The notes: generated by a model not told the origin, from the letters alone. DNA of 27,895 bases from JBQLZQ01 sp052168355 (GCA_052168355.1 JBQLZQ010000064.1:1-27895), one strand, 5' to 3'; positions 8,088 to 16,651 are shown, counted from the stretch's first letter. Numbers and translations are program-made.

Positions 8088-9451
8088 TGGATCAACTCCG
8101 TTTCCGCAGGTTCTGGCAACAGGAGCCCGGTGACCGACCGGTCGCGGCGCAGCACGGCGCGAGCGGCATCGACCACCTCGTCAGCCGTGACGGCGGCGAT
8201 GCGATCGGTCCAGGCTTCCACGTCGGCGGCCGTCCGGCCGACGGACAAGGCCGCGCCGAAGGTACGGGCCGGCGCCATCAGGCTGTCACGCGCGAAGACG
8301 GATCCGATCACCAGGCGTTCCTTGGCCGGTTCCAACTCCTCCTCGGTGAGACCTTCCGTCAAAAGGCGGGCGATTTCAGCTTCGAAGGCCGCCTCGACGG
8401 CATCGAGATCGGCCCCGGGGCGCGGTGTGATAAAGGCGGCGAAAACCGTCTGGTCCAGGTCGCCGCCCGAATAGGACGTTCCGGCACCGATGGCCAGACG
8501 CTGATCGATGACCAGCGCCCTATAGAGCCGGCTGGTGCCCCCGGCGCCCAGGACCTCGTTCAGGACCTGCAGGGCATAGGGGTCGACGTCGCCGGGATCG
8601 TCGGCATAGCTGGGCGCCAGGTAGAACCGCCGCCAGTCGGCCTGCTGCACCTGGGGATCGCGCAGGATGACCCGCCGTTCCACCGACTGTTCCGGTTCGG
8701 AGGGCCGAAACCGCGCTGGTACCGGTCGCGCCGGGATGACGCCGTAGAACTGCTCGGCCAGCGGCCCCAACTCCTCCGCGTCGATGTCGCCCGTCACCAC
8801 CAGCACCGCGTTGTTCGGCGCGTACCAGTCCTTATAGAAATCCAGGGCATCCTGGCGTTCCAATCCCACGATCTCGTGGGCCCAGCCGATGATCGGGGTG
8901 CCATAGGGATGGTTCTGGAACAGGGCGGCGAACATCTGCTCCGACAGGCGCCCCGACGGGCTGTTGTCGATCCGCTGCCGCCGCTCTTCCAGGATCACCG
9001 CGCGTTCGGTCTCCACATCCTCTTCCGACAGCACCAGGTTGGTCATCCGGTCGGCTTCCAGTTCCATCACCATCGGCAGTCGGTCGACCGCGACGTTCTG
9101 GAAATAGGCGGTGTAGTCCCAACTGGTGAAGGCGTTGTCCTGGCCGCCATTGCGCGCGATCGTGGCGCTGAATGCCCCATCGGGCACCGTCGGCGTGCCC
9201 TTGAACATCAGATGCTCGAGAAAATGGGCGATGCCGGATTTGCCCGGCGGTTCGTCGGCCGCCCCGACCCTGTACCAGACCATGTGGCTGACCACCGGCG
9301 CGCTGCGGTTGGTGACGACCACCACCTCCATGCCGTTGTCCAGGGTGAAGGTTTCAGGGTCGAACAGACCGGTCGACGCCCAGCCCGGCGTCGATACGAT
9401 CGCCAGGCAGAAAAACGCGAAAACGCCCCAGCGCCGTTTCAACACCGCCAT
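8084..9451 (-). CDS. M16 family zinc metallopeptidase, catalytic subunit
   Basis: A 455-residue exported protein with a signal peptide (hydrophobic 9-20, then TPGWAS). The inverted zinc motif HFLEH is at 76-80, and the distal zinc-binding glutamate falls in VILEERR (Glu155 or Glu156, at the family spacing). The core segment GIAHFLEHLMFKGT is the classic M16 signature. It lacks the GLxYG Arg/Tyr segment that the downstream partner has, so the two subunits complement each other. By family it degrades peptides or unfolded polypeptides in the periplasm, but the substrate is unknown. It sits 67 bases after the BamF-like lipoprotein gene in the same run, so a role near envelope assembly is possible but inferred. 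Confidence 0.93.
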   Translation of the reverse strand: MAVLKRRWGVFAFFCLAIVSTPGWASTGLFDPETFTLDNGMEVVVVTNRSAPVVSHMVWYRVGAADEPPGKSGIAHFLEHLMFKGTPTVPDGAFSATIARNGGQDNAFTSWDYTAYFQNVAVDRLPMVMELEADRMTNLVLSEEDVETERAVILEERRQRIDNSPSGRLSEQMFAALFQNHPYGTPIIGWAHEIVGLERQDALDFYKDWYAPNNAVLVVTGDIDAEELGPLAEQFYGVIPARPVPARFRPSEPEQSVERRVILRDPQVQQADWRRFYLAPSYADDPGDVDPYALQVLNEVLGAGGTSRLYRALVIDQRLAIGAGTSYSGGDLDQTVFAAFITPRPGADLDAVEAAFEAEIARLLTEGLTEEELEPAKERLVIGSVFARDSLMAPARTFGAALSVGRTAADVEAWTDRIAAVTADEVVDAARAVLRRDRSVTGLLLPEPAETELIQ

Positions 9452-9518
9452 ATGACGCGCATCCTATCGTTTGTTGACTGACTCCCGGAGGATCGCAGCA
9501 GACATGGGGTGCGGCCGG

Positions 9519-10097
9519 TCAGAAATCAAACAGGCCTTCCAGCGGCGCCCGTTCCTTCCGCACGATGATCGGGATCTCGCCCTCGTTGATCGGGCGGCCC
9601 AGGGCCGCGTTGGTGGCCAGGCGCTGCCGCTCGGCGGCGGGATCGATGATGTCGCCGGGCGCCTGCCCGTCCTGCCAGAACAGAAGCCGATCGACGAAAT
9701 TCTGATCGGCGATCAGCAGGTCGGTGGATTCCTGGTTCACGGTGCGGCGGATATCGGGATCGCGCTGGGCGGCGCCGGCCCGGTTCAACAGGGCGTTTTC
9801 CGCCACGCTGGCCTCGATGAGGGAGCCGTCGGCGGCAATGCCCGCCCCCATCGTGTCGCCGGCCAGCAAGGCCCTGCCACGGTCGGACGCGGTTCCTTCC
9901 TGCGGTCGCGGCGCCCCCGGTTCGGGCGGCCGGAGGTTGTATTCGGGCGGCAGCGTCAGCGGCGCGCGCGAGACCACGGCGAATTCGTCCGGCGTCGACC
10001 GGTCGATGCCGAACGCCTTGCGGGCCTCGCCACAGCCCGAAAGAAAAACCAGGGCGGCCATCGCCCCGGCGACCGTCATCCATGGATGTCTTTTCAC
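9519..10097 (-). CDS. bamF: BamF-like outer-membrane assembly lipoprotein (DUF3035)
   Basis: A 192-residue lipoprotein with a positively charged N-terminus, a hydrophobic core and the lipobox LSGC at about 19-22. The stretch DEFAVVSRAPLTLPPEYNL resembles the short motif shared by BamC and the alphaproteobacterial BamF (DUF3035). The rest is predicted to be largely unstructured. Family knowledge suggests an accessory lipoprotein of the beta-barrel assembly machine at the inner face of the outer membrane. The assignment is by motif and by position directly after lspA. It starts with GTG, overlapping the lspA stop (GTGA), with AGGA about 4 bases upstream. It is itself a substrate of the LspA encoded immediately before it. 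Confidence 0.8.
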   Translation of the reverse strand: MKRHPWMTVAGAMAALVFLSGCGEARKAFGIDRSTPDEFAVVSRAPLTLPPEYNLRPPEPGAPRPQEGTASDRGRALLAGDTMGAGIAADGSLIEASVAENALLNRAGAAQRDPDIRRTVNQESTDLLIADQNFVDRLLFWQDGQAPGDIIDPAAERQRLATNAALGRPINEGEIPIIVRKERAPLEGLFDF

Positions 10098-10594
10098 GAT
10101 TCCTGCCCCGTTTTCTGTTTTCGGCCTTCGGGCCGCGAGCCTTCCCCGACGAAGCTGTCGATCAACAGCATGACCACGCCCACGCTGATCGCCGCGTCGG
10201 CGACGTTAAAGGCGGGCCAATGATACCCAAAAACATGCAGGTCGACAAAGTCCGCGACGGCGCCGTAGCGGAACCGGTCGATCACATTGCCGACGGCGCC
10301 GCCGATGACCAGCCCCACGGAAGCAGCCGGCCAGCGCCGGTCCATGCGCCGCAGCCAGAGAATCAACACGACCGTGACCGCCAGGGCCACCGCCGACAGG
10401 ACCCACCGCATGGCTTCGTGCTGACCGGCAAGCATGCCAAAGCTGATGCCGCGGTTCCAGACCATGACCAGGTTGAAAAATCCCGTCACCTCGATCACGC
10501 GGGGCGGCTGCATGACCTCGCCGACGATAATCTGCTTGGTGATCTGATCGACGATCAGCACCAGCAACGCCAGCGACATGCCAAAGCGCATCAT
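10094..10594 (-). CDS. lspA: lipoprotein signal peptidase (signal peptidase II)
   Basis: A 166-residue inner-membrane aspartyl protease that removes the signal peptide of diacylglyceryl-modified prolipoproteins. Conserved motifs are VDQITK (first membrane segment), NRGISFG, GNVIDRFRYGAVADF (first catalytic Asp) and FNVADAAI (second catalytic Asp). Four membrane segments are visible. The start is ATG at 10594 within ATGATG: the ileS stop TGA lies inside it, and GAGG is 5 bases upstream. The neighbouring ATG at 10591 is equally possible. The longer frame upstream encodes the end of ileS and is not used. The ileS-lspA order is common in proteobacteria. Confidence 0.95.
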   Translation of the reverse strand: MMRFGMSLALLVLIVDQITKQIIVGEVMQPPRVIEVTGFFNLVMVWNRGISFGMLAGQHEAMRWVLSAVALAVTVVLILWLRRMDRRWPAASVGLVIGGAVGNVIDRFRYGAVADFVDLHVFGYHWPAFNVADAAISVGVVMLLIDSFVGEGSRPEGRKQKTGQES

Positions 10595-13452
10595 CGGGGC
10601 CTCACGGCGTCGGTGCAGCGGTCGCACAGGCCGGGGTGATCCGCATGGGTCCCCACCTCGGGCAGGATTTTCCAGCAGCGCTGGCACTTGTCCCCGACCG
10701 CCAGCCCCGTGACCACGGCGACATCCGGCACGTCTTCAAGCCGGAAGGCATCGGCCGGTGGCGGCTCCGTGGAGATGGTCGCGGCCGAGGCGATGACGAT
10801 GTCGGCAAAGTCCACGCCGTCCAGGGCGGCGATCAGATCCGGCGAGACGTGAACCGTCGGATGGGCCTGAAGCGACGACCCGATCTTCTTCTCCGCCCGA
10901 TCGAGCTCAAGGGCCCCGGTGACGACCCGCCGGACCCGACGCACTTCCTGCCACCGCGTGTCCAGCGCCTCGTCGCGCCAGCCGGCCGGCACCTCCGGCA
11001 TCTGCCGTTCATGCACGCTGTGGGCGTCTTCTCCCATGCGCTGGAGCCAGGCCTCTTCCGCCGTGAACACAAGGATCGGCGCCAGCCAAGCCGTCAGGCA
11101 GTCGAACACCCGGTCCAGAACGGTTCGGACGGCGCGCCGCCGCGGATCGTCCGGCCTGTCGCAATAGAGCGAGTCCTTACGGACATCAAAATAGAAGGCT
11201 GAAAGGTCGGAGACGCAAAACTGATGCAGCGCCGTGGCGATGGTGTTGAAATCAAAGTCCGCGATGCCCTGGCGCACCAGACCATCCATCTCGGACAGAC
11301 GGTGCAGAACCCAGCGCTCCAGTTCCGGCATGGCGGAAGGTTCGACACGCTCGTCGGCCTCGAACCCCTGCAACGCGCCCAGGAGATAGCGCAACGTGTT
11401 GCGCAGCCGCCGATAGGTGTCGGCCTGGTATTTCAGGATCTCCGGGCCGATGCGGACATCGTCGGAATAGTCGGAACTGACGACCCACAGGCGCAGGATG
11501 TCGGCGCCGCTCTGCCCCACCACGTCCTGGGGTTCGACGCCGTTGCCCAGCGATTTGGACATTTTGCGGCCGTCCTCGTCCAGAACGAAACCGTGGGTCA
11601 GGACTGCCTCGTACGGGGCGCGGCCGCGGGTTCCGCAGCTTTCCAGCAGCGAGGAGTGGAACCAACCGCGATGCTGATCCGACCCCTCGAGATAAAGCGA
11701 GGCCGGCCAGGCAAGGTCGGGCCGTTGTTCCAGCACGAAGGCGTGGGTCGAACCGGATTCGAACCACACCTCGATGATGTCGAACACCTGCTCGTAATCG
11801 TCGGCCTGATAGTCGTTGCCCAAAAAGTACTGGGCGTCGCGGTTGAACCAGGCGTCGGAGCCTTCGGCTTCGAAGGTATCGGCGATGCGCTTGAACACCG
11901 CGTCGTCGCGCAGGACCTCGCCGGTCTTGCGATCGTAGAAGATGGCGATCGGGACGCCCCAGGTCCGCTGACGGCTGACGCACCAGTCGGGTCGGGTTTC
12001 GATCATGGCGTTGAGACGGTTGAACCCCGACGCCGGAACGAACCGCGTCTGCCGCAACGCGTCGAGCGCCTTCTGCCGCAGGCCGTTGGTCTCCATCGAG
12101 ATGAACCATTGGGCCGTGGCCCGGAAGATCAGCGGAGCCTTGGAGCGCCAGGAATGGGGATAGCTGTGGCGCAGGGTGCCGCGCGCCAGCAGCCGTCCCG
12201 CGCCGGCCAGGGCATCGATCACCGCACCGTCGGCATCGCCGCGCCCTCCGGCGGGCGTATAGACCGCGCGACCGGCAAACAAGGGAACATGCGGCAGGAA
12301 CGTACCATCCTCGGCCACCGTTTCGGCCACCGCGAGATGATGACGGAGACCCAGTTCGAAATCGTCCGCCCCGTGCCCGGGCGCGATGTGGACGATGCCC
12401 GTGCCCTGATCCGTGGTCACGAAGTCGGCTTCCAGGGCCGGGACGGCGTGGTCGTAGCCCTGCTCGGCCAAGGGATGGCGGCAGACCGTGCCGGCCAGCG
12501 CCGTTCCGGGAAACCGGTCGATCGCCGTCCAGGAATCGATCCCCGCCTCCTGCCGGACCGCGTCCGCCAGGGCGACGGCGACGACCAGCCGATCGCCGAC
12601 CCGCGCCGTGGCGCCATCGCCCACCGCGTCGACCCGCCACACCGCGTAGTCGAGGTCGGCACCGTAGGCCACGGCCCGGTTGCCCGGCATGGTCCAGGGC
12701 GTGGTGGTCCAGATGACGATCTCCGCACCCTCCAGCGCCGGGCGCGACGCCGTGGCCACCGGAAACCGAACCCACACGATGTTGGAGGTGTGGTCGTGGT
12801 ATTCGACTTCGGCATCGGCCAGGGCCGTCTTTTCCACCACCGACCACAGCACCGGCCGCAGGCCACGATAAAGGCCACCGTTAGCCGCGAACTTGTGGAC
12901 CTCCCGGACGATCTGCGCCTCGGCCGGAAGGCTCATGGTGGTGTAGGGGTTGGCCCAGTCGCCGATCACCCCCAGACGCTGGAATTCCTCCGACTGGACA
13001 TCGACCCAATGGGCTGCGAACTGGCGACATTCCTGACGGAACTGAAGAACCGGTACCTCGTCCTTGTCCCTGCCCTCGGCCCGATACTTTTCCTCGATCT
13101 TCCATTCGATGGGCAGGCCGTGGCAATCCCAACCGGGGACGTAGTTCGCGTCGCGACCCGTCATCTGCTGGGACCGGACGATCACATCCTTGAGGATCTT
13201 GTTGGTCGCATGGCCGATGTGAAGATGGCCGTTGGCGTAGGGCGGGCCGTCATGCAGCACGAACTTTTCCCGACCCCGCGATTGCGCCCGCAGGCGGCCG
13301 TAAAGGTCGCTTTCCCGCCAGCGGGCCAGCAGTTCCGGCTCCTTCTTCGGCAGGCCGGCGCGCATGGGAAAGTCCGTCTTGGGCAGGAAAACCGTGGAGC
13401 GGTAGTCCGTACCGTCCTTGCCGGCGGCAAGGGTTGAATCGGAAGCGGTCAT
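10591..13452 (-). CDS. ileS: isoleucyl-tRNA synthetase
   Basis: A 953-residue class I aminoacyl-tRNA synthetase charging tRNA-Ile. The ATP-binding HIGH motif is in PYANGHLHIGH (71-81) and KMSKS is at 630-634. The CP1 editing domain, which hydrolyses Val-tRNA-Ile, lies between them. The C-terminal zinc-binding domain has Cys923, Cys926, Cys943 and Cys946. Length and domain order match bacterial type IleRS. The start MTASDST at 13452 has a GAGG 11 bases upstream. A 9-bp inverted repeat lies in its leader. Its stop overlaps the lspA start, so lipoprotein maturation is coupled to it. Long open frames on the opposite strand are composition shadows. Confidence 0.97.
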   Translation of the reverse strand: MTASDSTLAAGKDGTDYRSTVFLPKTDFPMRAGLPKKEPELLARWRESDLYGRLRAQSRGREKFVLHDGPPYANGHLHIGHATNKILKDVIVRSQQMTGRDANYVPGWDCHGLPIEWKIEEKYRAEGRDKDEVPVLQFRQECRQFAAHWVDVQSEEFQRLGVIGDWANPYTTMSLPAEAQIVREVHKFAANGGLYRGLRPVLWSVVEKTALADAEVEYHDHTSNIVWVRFPVATASRPALEGAEIVIWTTTPWTMPGNRAVAYGADLDYAVWRVDAVGDGATARVGDRLVVAVALADAVRQEAGIDSWTAIDRFPGTALAGTVCRHPLAEQGYDHAVPALEADFVTTDQGTGIVHIAPGHGADDFELGLRHHLAVAETVAEDGTFLPHVPLFAGRAVYTPAGGRGDADGAVIDALAGAGRLLARGTLRHSYPHSWRSKAPLIFRATAQWFISMETNGLRQKALDALRQTRFVPASGFNRLNAMIETRPDWCVSRQRTWGVPIAIFYDRKTGEVLRDDAVFKRIADTFEAEGSDAWFNRDAQYFLGNDYQADDYEQVFDIIEVWFESGSTHAFVLEQRPDLAWPASLYLEGSDQHRGWFHSSLLESCGTRGRAPYEAVLTHGFVLDEDGRKMSKSLGNGVEPQDVVGQSGADILRLWVVSSDYSDDVRIGPEILKYQADTYRRLRNTLRYLLGALQGFEADERVEPSAMPELERWVLHRLSEMDGLVRQGIADFDFNTIATALHQFCVSDLSAFYFDVRKDSLYCDRPDDPRRRAVRTVLDRVFDCLTAWLAPILVFTAEEAWLQRMGEDAHSVHERQMPEVPAGWRDEALDTRWQEVRRVRRVVTGALELDRAEKKIGSSLQAHPTVHVSPDLIAALDGVDFADIVIASAATISTEPPPADAFRLEDVPDVAVVTGLAVGDKCQRCWKILPEVGTHADHPGLCDRCTDAVRPR

Positions 13453-13472
13453 TTGGGCGGAAACCTCATTGC

Positions 13473-13511
13473 CGCCGACGCCGCAGACGTCCGGAAACGA
13501 TAGCGTCGGCG
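13473..13511. repeat. 9-bp inverted repeat in the ileS leader
   Basis: The arms cgccgacgc (13473-13481) and gcgtcggcg (13503-13511) are perfectly complementary, with 21 bases between them, 20 to 60 bases upstream of the ileS ATG. The loop contains ccggaaacgatag, the same 13 bases found in the tandem repeat near ribF. It has no U-tract, so it is not a terminator. It could be a leader hairpin or a regulator site. Confidence 0.5.
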
Positions 13512-13695
13512 ATCACATCGAAATGGATGGATGGCCACGGTGGAGCGTCGAAACCCGTGGCAGACAGCGCCGGAACGGCGCACGACCCCGGCCCCGGTCA
13601 GGAGGCCGGGCCGATAATTCGCCCGAAAAACGGCGTGTCGGCAGGTATCCACTTCATCGCGCCGGGATGTTAGCCGAACGCACCAAGCGGTCAAC

Positions 13696-13740
13696 CCCGG
13701 AAACGATGGGCCCGGAAACGATAGGCCCGGACACGAATGA
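13696..13740. repeat. three tandem copies of a 15-base unit beside the ribF stop
   Basis: Units at 13696-13710, 13711-13725 and 13726-13740 read cccggaaacgatggg, cccggaaacgatagg and cccggacacgaatga. The array begins 15 bases past the ribF stop. A further exact 13-base match to the second unit (ccggaaacgatag) lies at 13491-13503 in the ileS leader. This is probably a slippage-prone minisatellite in a non-coding spacer. Confidence 0.75.
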
Positions 13741-13755
13741 CCCAGCCATGCGCGG

Positions 13756-14697
13756 TTAGGTCCGCCGAGCCAGGGCACGGCGGGCGTGCGCGGAATCCGC
13801 GTCCATCTGATCGATCAGGGCGCCGATATCGTCGAAGCGCCGCTCCTCCCTCACATAGTCGACAAGCTGAACCCGCAACGCCTGTCCGTAGAGATCGCCG
13901 GAAAAGTCGAACAGATGCGCCTCGACCAGCGGCCGGTCGGTCCGGAACATCGGGCGGATCCCGATATTGGCGACGCCGTCGATCCACCTTGGCTCCCCCG
14001 CCGCCGTCGCGGCGCGCACGGCGTAGATGCCAAAGGCAGGTCGGTGATAGGGGCCAAGGTCGATATTGGCGGTGGGATAGCCCAGGTCCCGCCCCCTTTG
14101 GTCACCTTTCTGAACCTCGCCTTCGATTTCCCACGGTCGGCCGAGAACGCGCGCCGCGCCCTGGGGATCGCCGGCGCCGAGCAGGGTCCTAACCCGGCTG
14201 GACGAATAGACCTCCCCCGTCTCGTCCTCGACCGGGACCACGACCGTCACCCCGAACCCTAGGGCCCGCCCGGCGGCTTCCAGGGTTGTGGCATCGCCCC
14301 GGCGCTTGTGCCCGTAGTGGAAGTCGCGTCCGACCAGGACATGGCGCGCGGCCAGCCCATTGACCAGCACCTCGCGGACAAAGGCTTCGGCGGTCTTTTG
14401 CGAAAACGCACGGTCGAACGGCAGGACGATGTGAAGATCGACGCCGAGCGCCGCCAGGATCCGGGTCCGGACCGGCATCGGCGTCAGGCGGAACGGCGGG
14501 TCGTCCGGACGGAAGACTTCGCGCGGATGGGGTTCGAACACCATCACGCACAGCGGCGCGTCAAGGGTGCGAGCCAGCGTCGCGGCGTCGGCGATGACCC
14601 GTTGATGGCCGCGATGGACACCGTCGAAATTGCCGATTGCCACGACCGCTCCGCGTGCCGCGGCCGGCAGGTTGCGGTGGCCATGGAAAACCTTCAT
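13756..14697 (-). CDS. ribF: bifunctional riboflavin kinase / FAD synthetase
   Basis: A 313-residue cytosolic enzyme converting riboflavin to FMN and then to FAD. The N-terminal FMN adenylyltransferase domain carries GNFDGVHRGH (22-31), VGRDFHYGHKRRGD (122-135) and SSSRVR (165-170). The C-terminal flavokinase domain carries GYPTAN (206-211), NIGIRPMF and Glu259 of the EAHLFDF strand. Both domains look complete. I chose the ATG at 14697 because MKVFHG is where the family begins. The open frame upstream has no similarity. It follows the MaoC-type gene by 46 bases and precedes ileS by 303 bases, part of the widespread ribF-ileS-lspA order. Confidence 0.95.
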   Translation of the reverse strand: MKVFHGHRNLPAAARGAVVAIGNFDGVHRGHQRVIADAATLARTLDAPLCVMVFEPHPREVFRPDDPPFRLTPMPVRTRILAALGVDLHIVLPFDRAFSQKTAEAFVREVLVNGLAARHVLVGRDFHYGHKRRGDATTLEAAGRALGFGVTVVVPVEDETGEVYSSSRVRTLLGAGDPQGAARVLGRPWEIEGEVQKGDQRGRDLGYPTANIDLGPYHRPAFGIYAVRAATAAGEPRWIDGVANIGIRPMFRTDRPLVEAHLFDFSGDLYGQALRVQLVDYVREERRFDDIGALIDQMDADSAHARRALARRT

Positions 14698-14743
14698 CGG
14701 CCCCGTATTCGTCCCCCCGCAAGGCACGCCGCACCGGCCCCGG

Positions 14744-15190
14744 TCAGGTCCGGCGCGGCACCATGATGGTGGCCTCGCCATCGATCACCACGTTGTCGGC
14801 GACGGTGCATTGGGTGCGCAGGATCACCCGGCTTTTGGCCGTCACGATCTCGGTCACGGTGACCCTGGCCACCACCGTGTCGCCCGCCCGCACCGGCGCC
14901 TTGAAGCGGAGGTTCTGGCTGACGTAAATGGAACCGGGCCCCGGCAGTTTGGTGCCCAGCACGGCCGAGATCAGCCCGGCGCTGAGCAGTCCGTGGGTGA
15001 TTCGGCCGCCGAATCGGGTCTGCTGGGCATAATCCTCATTGAGATGAACGGGGTTGGTGTCGCCGGAAACGCCGGCGAACAGCAACACGTCGGCATCCGT
15101 GACTGTCTTGCCGAAACTGGCCGACATGCCCACCGCCAACTCCTCCAGGAAGTAGCCCCGCCCGTCCTCTACCCGCCGAACATCATCCAT
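14744..15190 (-). CDS. MaoC-like (R)-specific enoyl-CoA hydratase
   Basis: A 148-residue single hot-dog-fold protein. The catalytic dyad Asp44 and His49 is in FAGVSGDTNPVH (38-49), the signature of PhaJ/MaoC-type (R)-specific enoyl-CoA hydratases. The conserved ITHGLLSAG helix follows at 64-72. These enzymes hydrate trans-2-enoyl-CoA to (R)-3-hydroxyacyl-CoA, which can feed polyhydroxyalkanoate synthesis. Related proteins act on other acyl-CoA intermediates, so the exact substrate is open. There is no polymer synthase in the window. It lies 46 bases upstream of ribF on the same strand and may be cotranscribed with it. Confidence 0.88.
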   Translation of the reverse strand: MDDVRRVEDGRGYFLEELAVGMSASFGKTVTDADVLLFAGVSGDTNPVHLNEDYAQQTRFGGRITHGLLSAGLISAVLGTKLPGPGSIYVSQNLRFKAPVRAGDTVVARVTVTEIVTAKSRVILRTQCTVADNVVIDGEATIMVPRRT

Positions 15191-15340
15191 GCCCCGGTCC
15201 CATGCTGTTCATCCGCCGGGAATGTCGGGCCGCATGACGCGGCGCAAAAAATCCTGGCGCGGCGCAATGTAGGTGAGGAACCGGGTCCCGGCAAGGGTGC
15301 CGCCGGCCGTATCTGGCCGGAAACCATCGGATTTCGCGGC

Positions 15341-15994
15341 TTACCAGGGCGGCGGGAGTGGCTGGGATCGATGCTCAGCGATGGTTGTTGCGCTGCGGCT
15401 GCCGTCGGCCAGAGGCACGTCGCGGCGCTGGACGATATAGAATTCGGTCGTCGGCGTCGTCTCGGTTACGACCACCCGGAACTCGGCGCTTTCGCCCGGC
15501 TCGACCCGGCCACGGCCGAATGTCAGGCCGTCCAGGGGCTCGTCGACCCGGCTCAACGCCTCATAGGGCGTCGATGTCGGCGGCTGCGGCGGCTGTGGAC
15601 CCTGGCCGAAGGAAAGGCCGTCGCCATAGGTGCTGTCGACGCCCAGCACCTGCTGCAGTTCGATCGAAAAGGACGGCCACGCCGTTCCCGTTCCGTTGGT
15701 CACGATCTTGGTCAGGGCAAACCCGACCAGATGGCCGGTGCCCACCCTGTTGCCGAACGACGGCGTCAGCCCCCGCACCACGAGAACGGCGGCGGCATCG
15801 TCGTCGACCCGCTCGACCAGGACGAACGGATCCGCGCGGGTGCCGCTGCCGGTGCCCGACAGCAGTTCGAACCCGCCCAACTCGTCGCTGAACGTGATCC
15901 CGGCCAGGGTTATCGGCTCCGCGGCCGCGGGCAGCGCGGCCAGCCCAAGCGCGACCACCGACAAACTGGCCATTCGCAACGCACCCCAACCCAT
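15341..15994 (-). CDS. secreted hypothetical protein
   Basis: A 217-residue protein of unknown function. It has a signal peptide (hydrophobic about 9-23, cleavage after AAAEP). The mature part is predicted to be mostly beta and starts TLAGITFSDELGGFELLSG. It includes a Pro-rich turn (GPQPPQPPTSTP) and ends in a Pro-rich tail. No cysteines and no catalytic motif are seen. I chose the ATG at 15994, with a second in-frame ATG 21 bases later. Neither has a strong ribosome site. Further upstream codons have no signal-peptide character. It is 73 bases after folK on the same strand. Because of the signal peptide and ordinary codon use I think it is a real periplasmic or surface protein. Confidence 0.75.
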   Translation of the reverse strand: MGWGALRMASLSVVALGLAALPAAAEPITLAGITFSDELGGFELLSGTGSGTRADPFVLVERVDDDAAAVLVVRGLTPSFGNRVGTGHLVGFALTKIVTNGTGTAWPSFSIELQQVLGVDSTYGDGLSFGQGPQPPQPPTSTPYEALSRVDEPLDGLTFGRGRVEPGESAEFRVVVTETTPTTEFYIVQRRDVPLADGSRSATTIAEHRSQPLPPPW

Positions 15995-16067
15995 GGGATA
16001 AGAGTGTGCCGGCCAAGATCGCGCGGGTAAAGCGGCACGGAGGGGACCTGGGCCGGTCGGGGATCCG

Positions 16068-16607
16068 CTACGGCAGAGGCGCGCCGACCACACCACTGTC
16101 CCGGCGGCGGGCGCGCCGTAGCGGCAGACGGCCGAGCCTGGTCATGGACGGGTCGGGATCCAGCGAGGCGGCCATTTCCGCGATGGTAAGGCCGGTAATC
16201 GGGTGGCGCCAGTCCGCCGCCACATCGGCGGCGGGATACAGCACGAACGGTCGCTCTCCCATGCGCGGATGGGGGATGGCAAGCCCGGTCGCCCGCACGC
16301 GGCGGCACCCCATGAGCAGAATGTCGATATCAATGGCGCGTGGACCGAATCGCCGCGACCGTCGGCGTCCGAGATCCCGCTCCAGCACCTTGACCGCCCG
16401 AAGAAGCGGTACCGGCGCCAAATCGGTCCGGCCCGCCACCACCATATTAAGAAACCGCCCCTGGGCGGCGACATACATGGGCGCGGTCTCGTAGACCGGC
16501 GATATGGCGATCGGTCGCACCAGGCGGCGCAGCCCGGCCAGGGCGGCCCGCAATTGGCCGGCCCGATCGCCCAAATTGCTGCCAAGGCCGAACAGGACGG
16601 GTGTCAT
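16068..16607 (-). CDS. folK: 6-hydroxymethyl-7,8-dihydropterin pyrophosphokinase
   Basis: A 179-residue enzyme of folate synthesis that transfers pyrophosphate from ATP to 6-hydroxymethyl-dihydropterin. It begins with LFGLGSNLGDR (5-15), has SPVYETAP (37-44) and ends the core with RRFGPRAIDIDILLMG (85-100), in which Asp93 and Asp95 bind magnesium. IPHPRMGERPFVLYP (111-125) is also typical. About 20 residues at the C-terminus, Arg-rich, exceed the usual core. It is divergent from the FolD-like gene (44 bases if that starts at its ATG). The partner folP is not in the window. Confidence 0.95.
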   Translation of the reverse strand: MTPVLFGLGSNLGDRAGQLRAALAGLRRLVRPIAISPVYETAPMYVAAQGRFLNMVVAGRTDLAPVPLLRAVKVLERDLGRRRSRRFGPRAIDIDILLMGCRRVRATGLAIPHPRMGERPFVLYPAADVAADWRHPITGLTIAEMAASLDPDPSMTRLGRLPLRRARRRDSGVVGAPLP

Positions 16608-16651
16608 GAGGACCGTGTCCCTGGATCGAGGTTGGGGAAGGGGACGGCTTT

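Larger units (their letters stand above)
13453..13755. other. 303-base spacer between ribF and ileS
   Basis: No convincing gene is seen on either strand. The spacer holds an inverted repeat next to ileS, a weaker inverted repeat gccacgg/ccgtggc (13534-13540 and 13555-13561), a G+C-rich imperfect hairpin near 13590-13615, and a 15-base tandem repeat next to the ribF stop. I see no T-box or other recognised riboswitch, and no clear -35/-10 pair. The promoter of the ileS-to-mutL run should be here. Confidence 0.6.

Noticed and set aside
11224..13437. A 737-residue open frame on the plus strand opposite ileS
   Set aside because: It is antisense to a fully conserved isoleucyl-tRNA synthetase and has no recognisable motif. 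The lack of stops follows from codon bias.
13453..13560. A T-box leader before ileS
   Set aside because: No T-box consensus or antiterminator is visible, and T-boxes are not expected in alphaproteobacteria. Only an ordinary inverted repeat was found.
13696..13740. Short repeats resembling the start of a CRISPR array
   Set aside because: The 15-base units are directly adjacent, without spacers, and no cas genes are present. This is a simple tandem repeat.
14698..15340. A possible FMN riboswitch before ribF or maoC
   Set aside because: I looked for the conserved FMN-aptamer blocks upstream of ribF and of the MaoC gene and did not see them. The ribF gap is only 46 bases.
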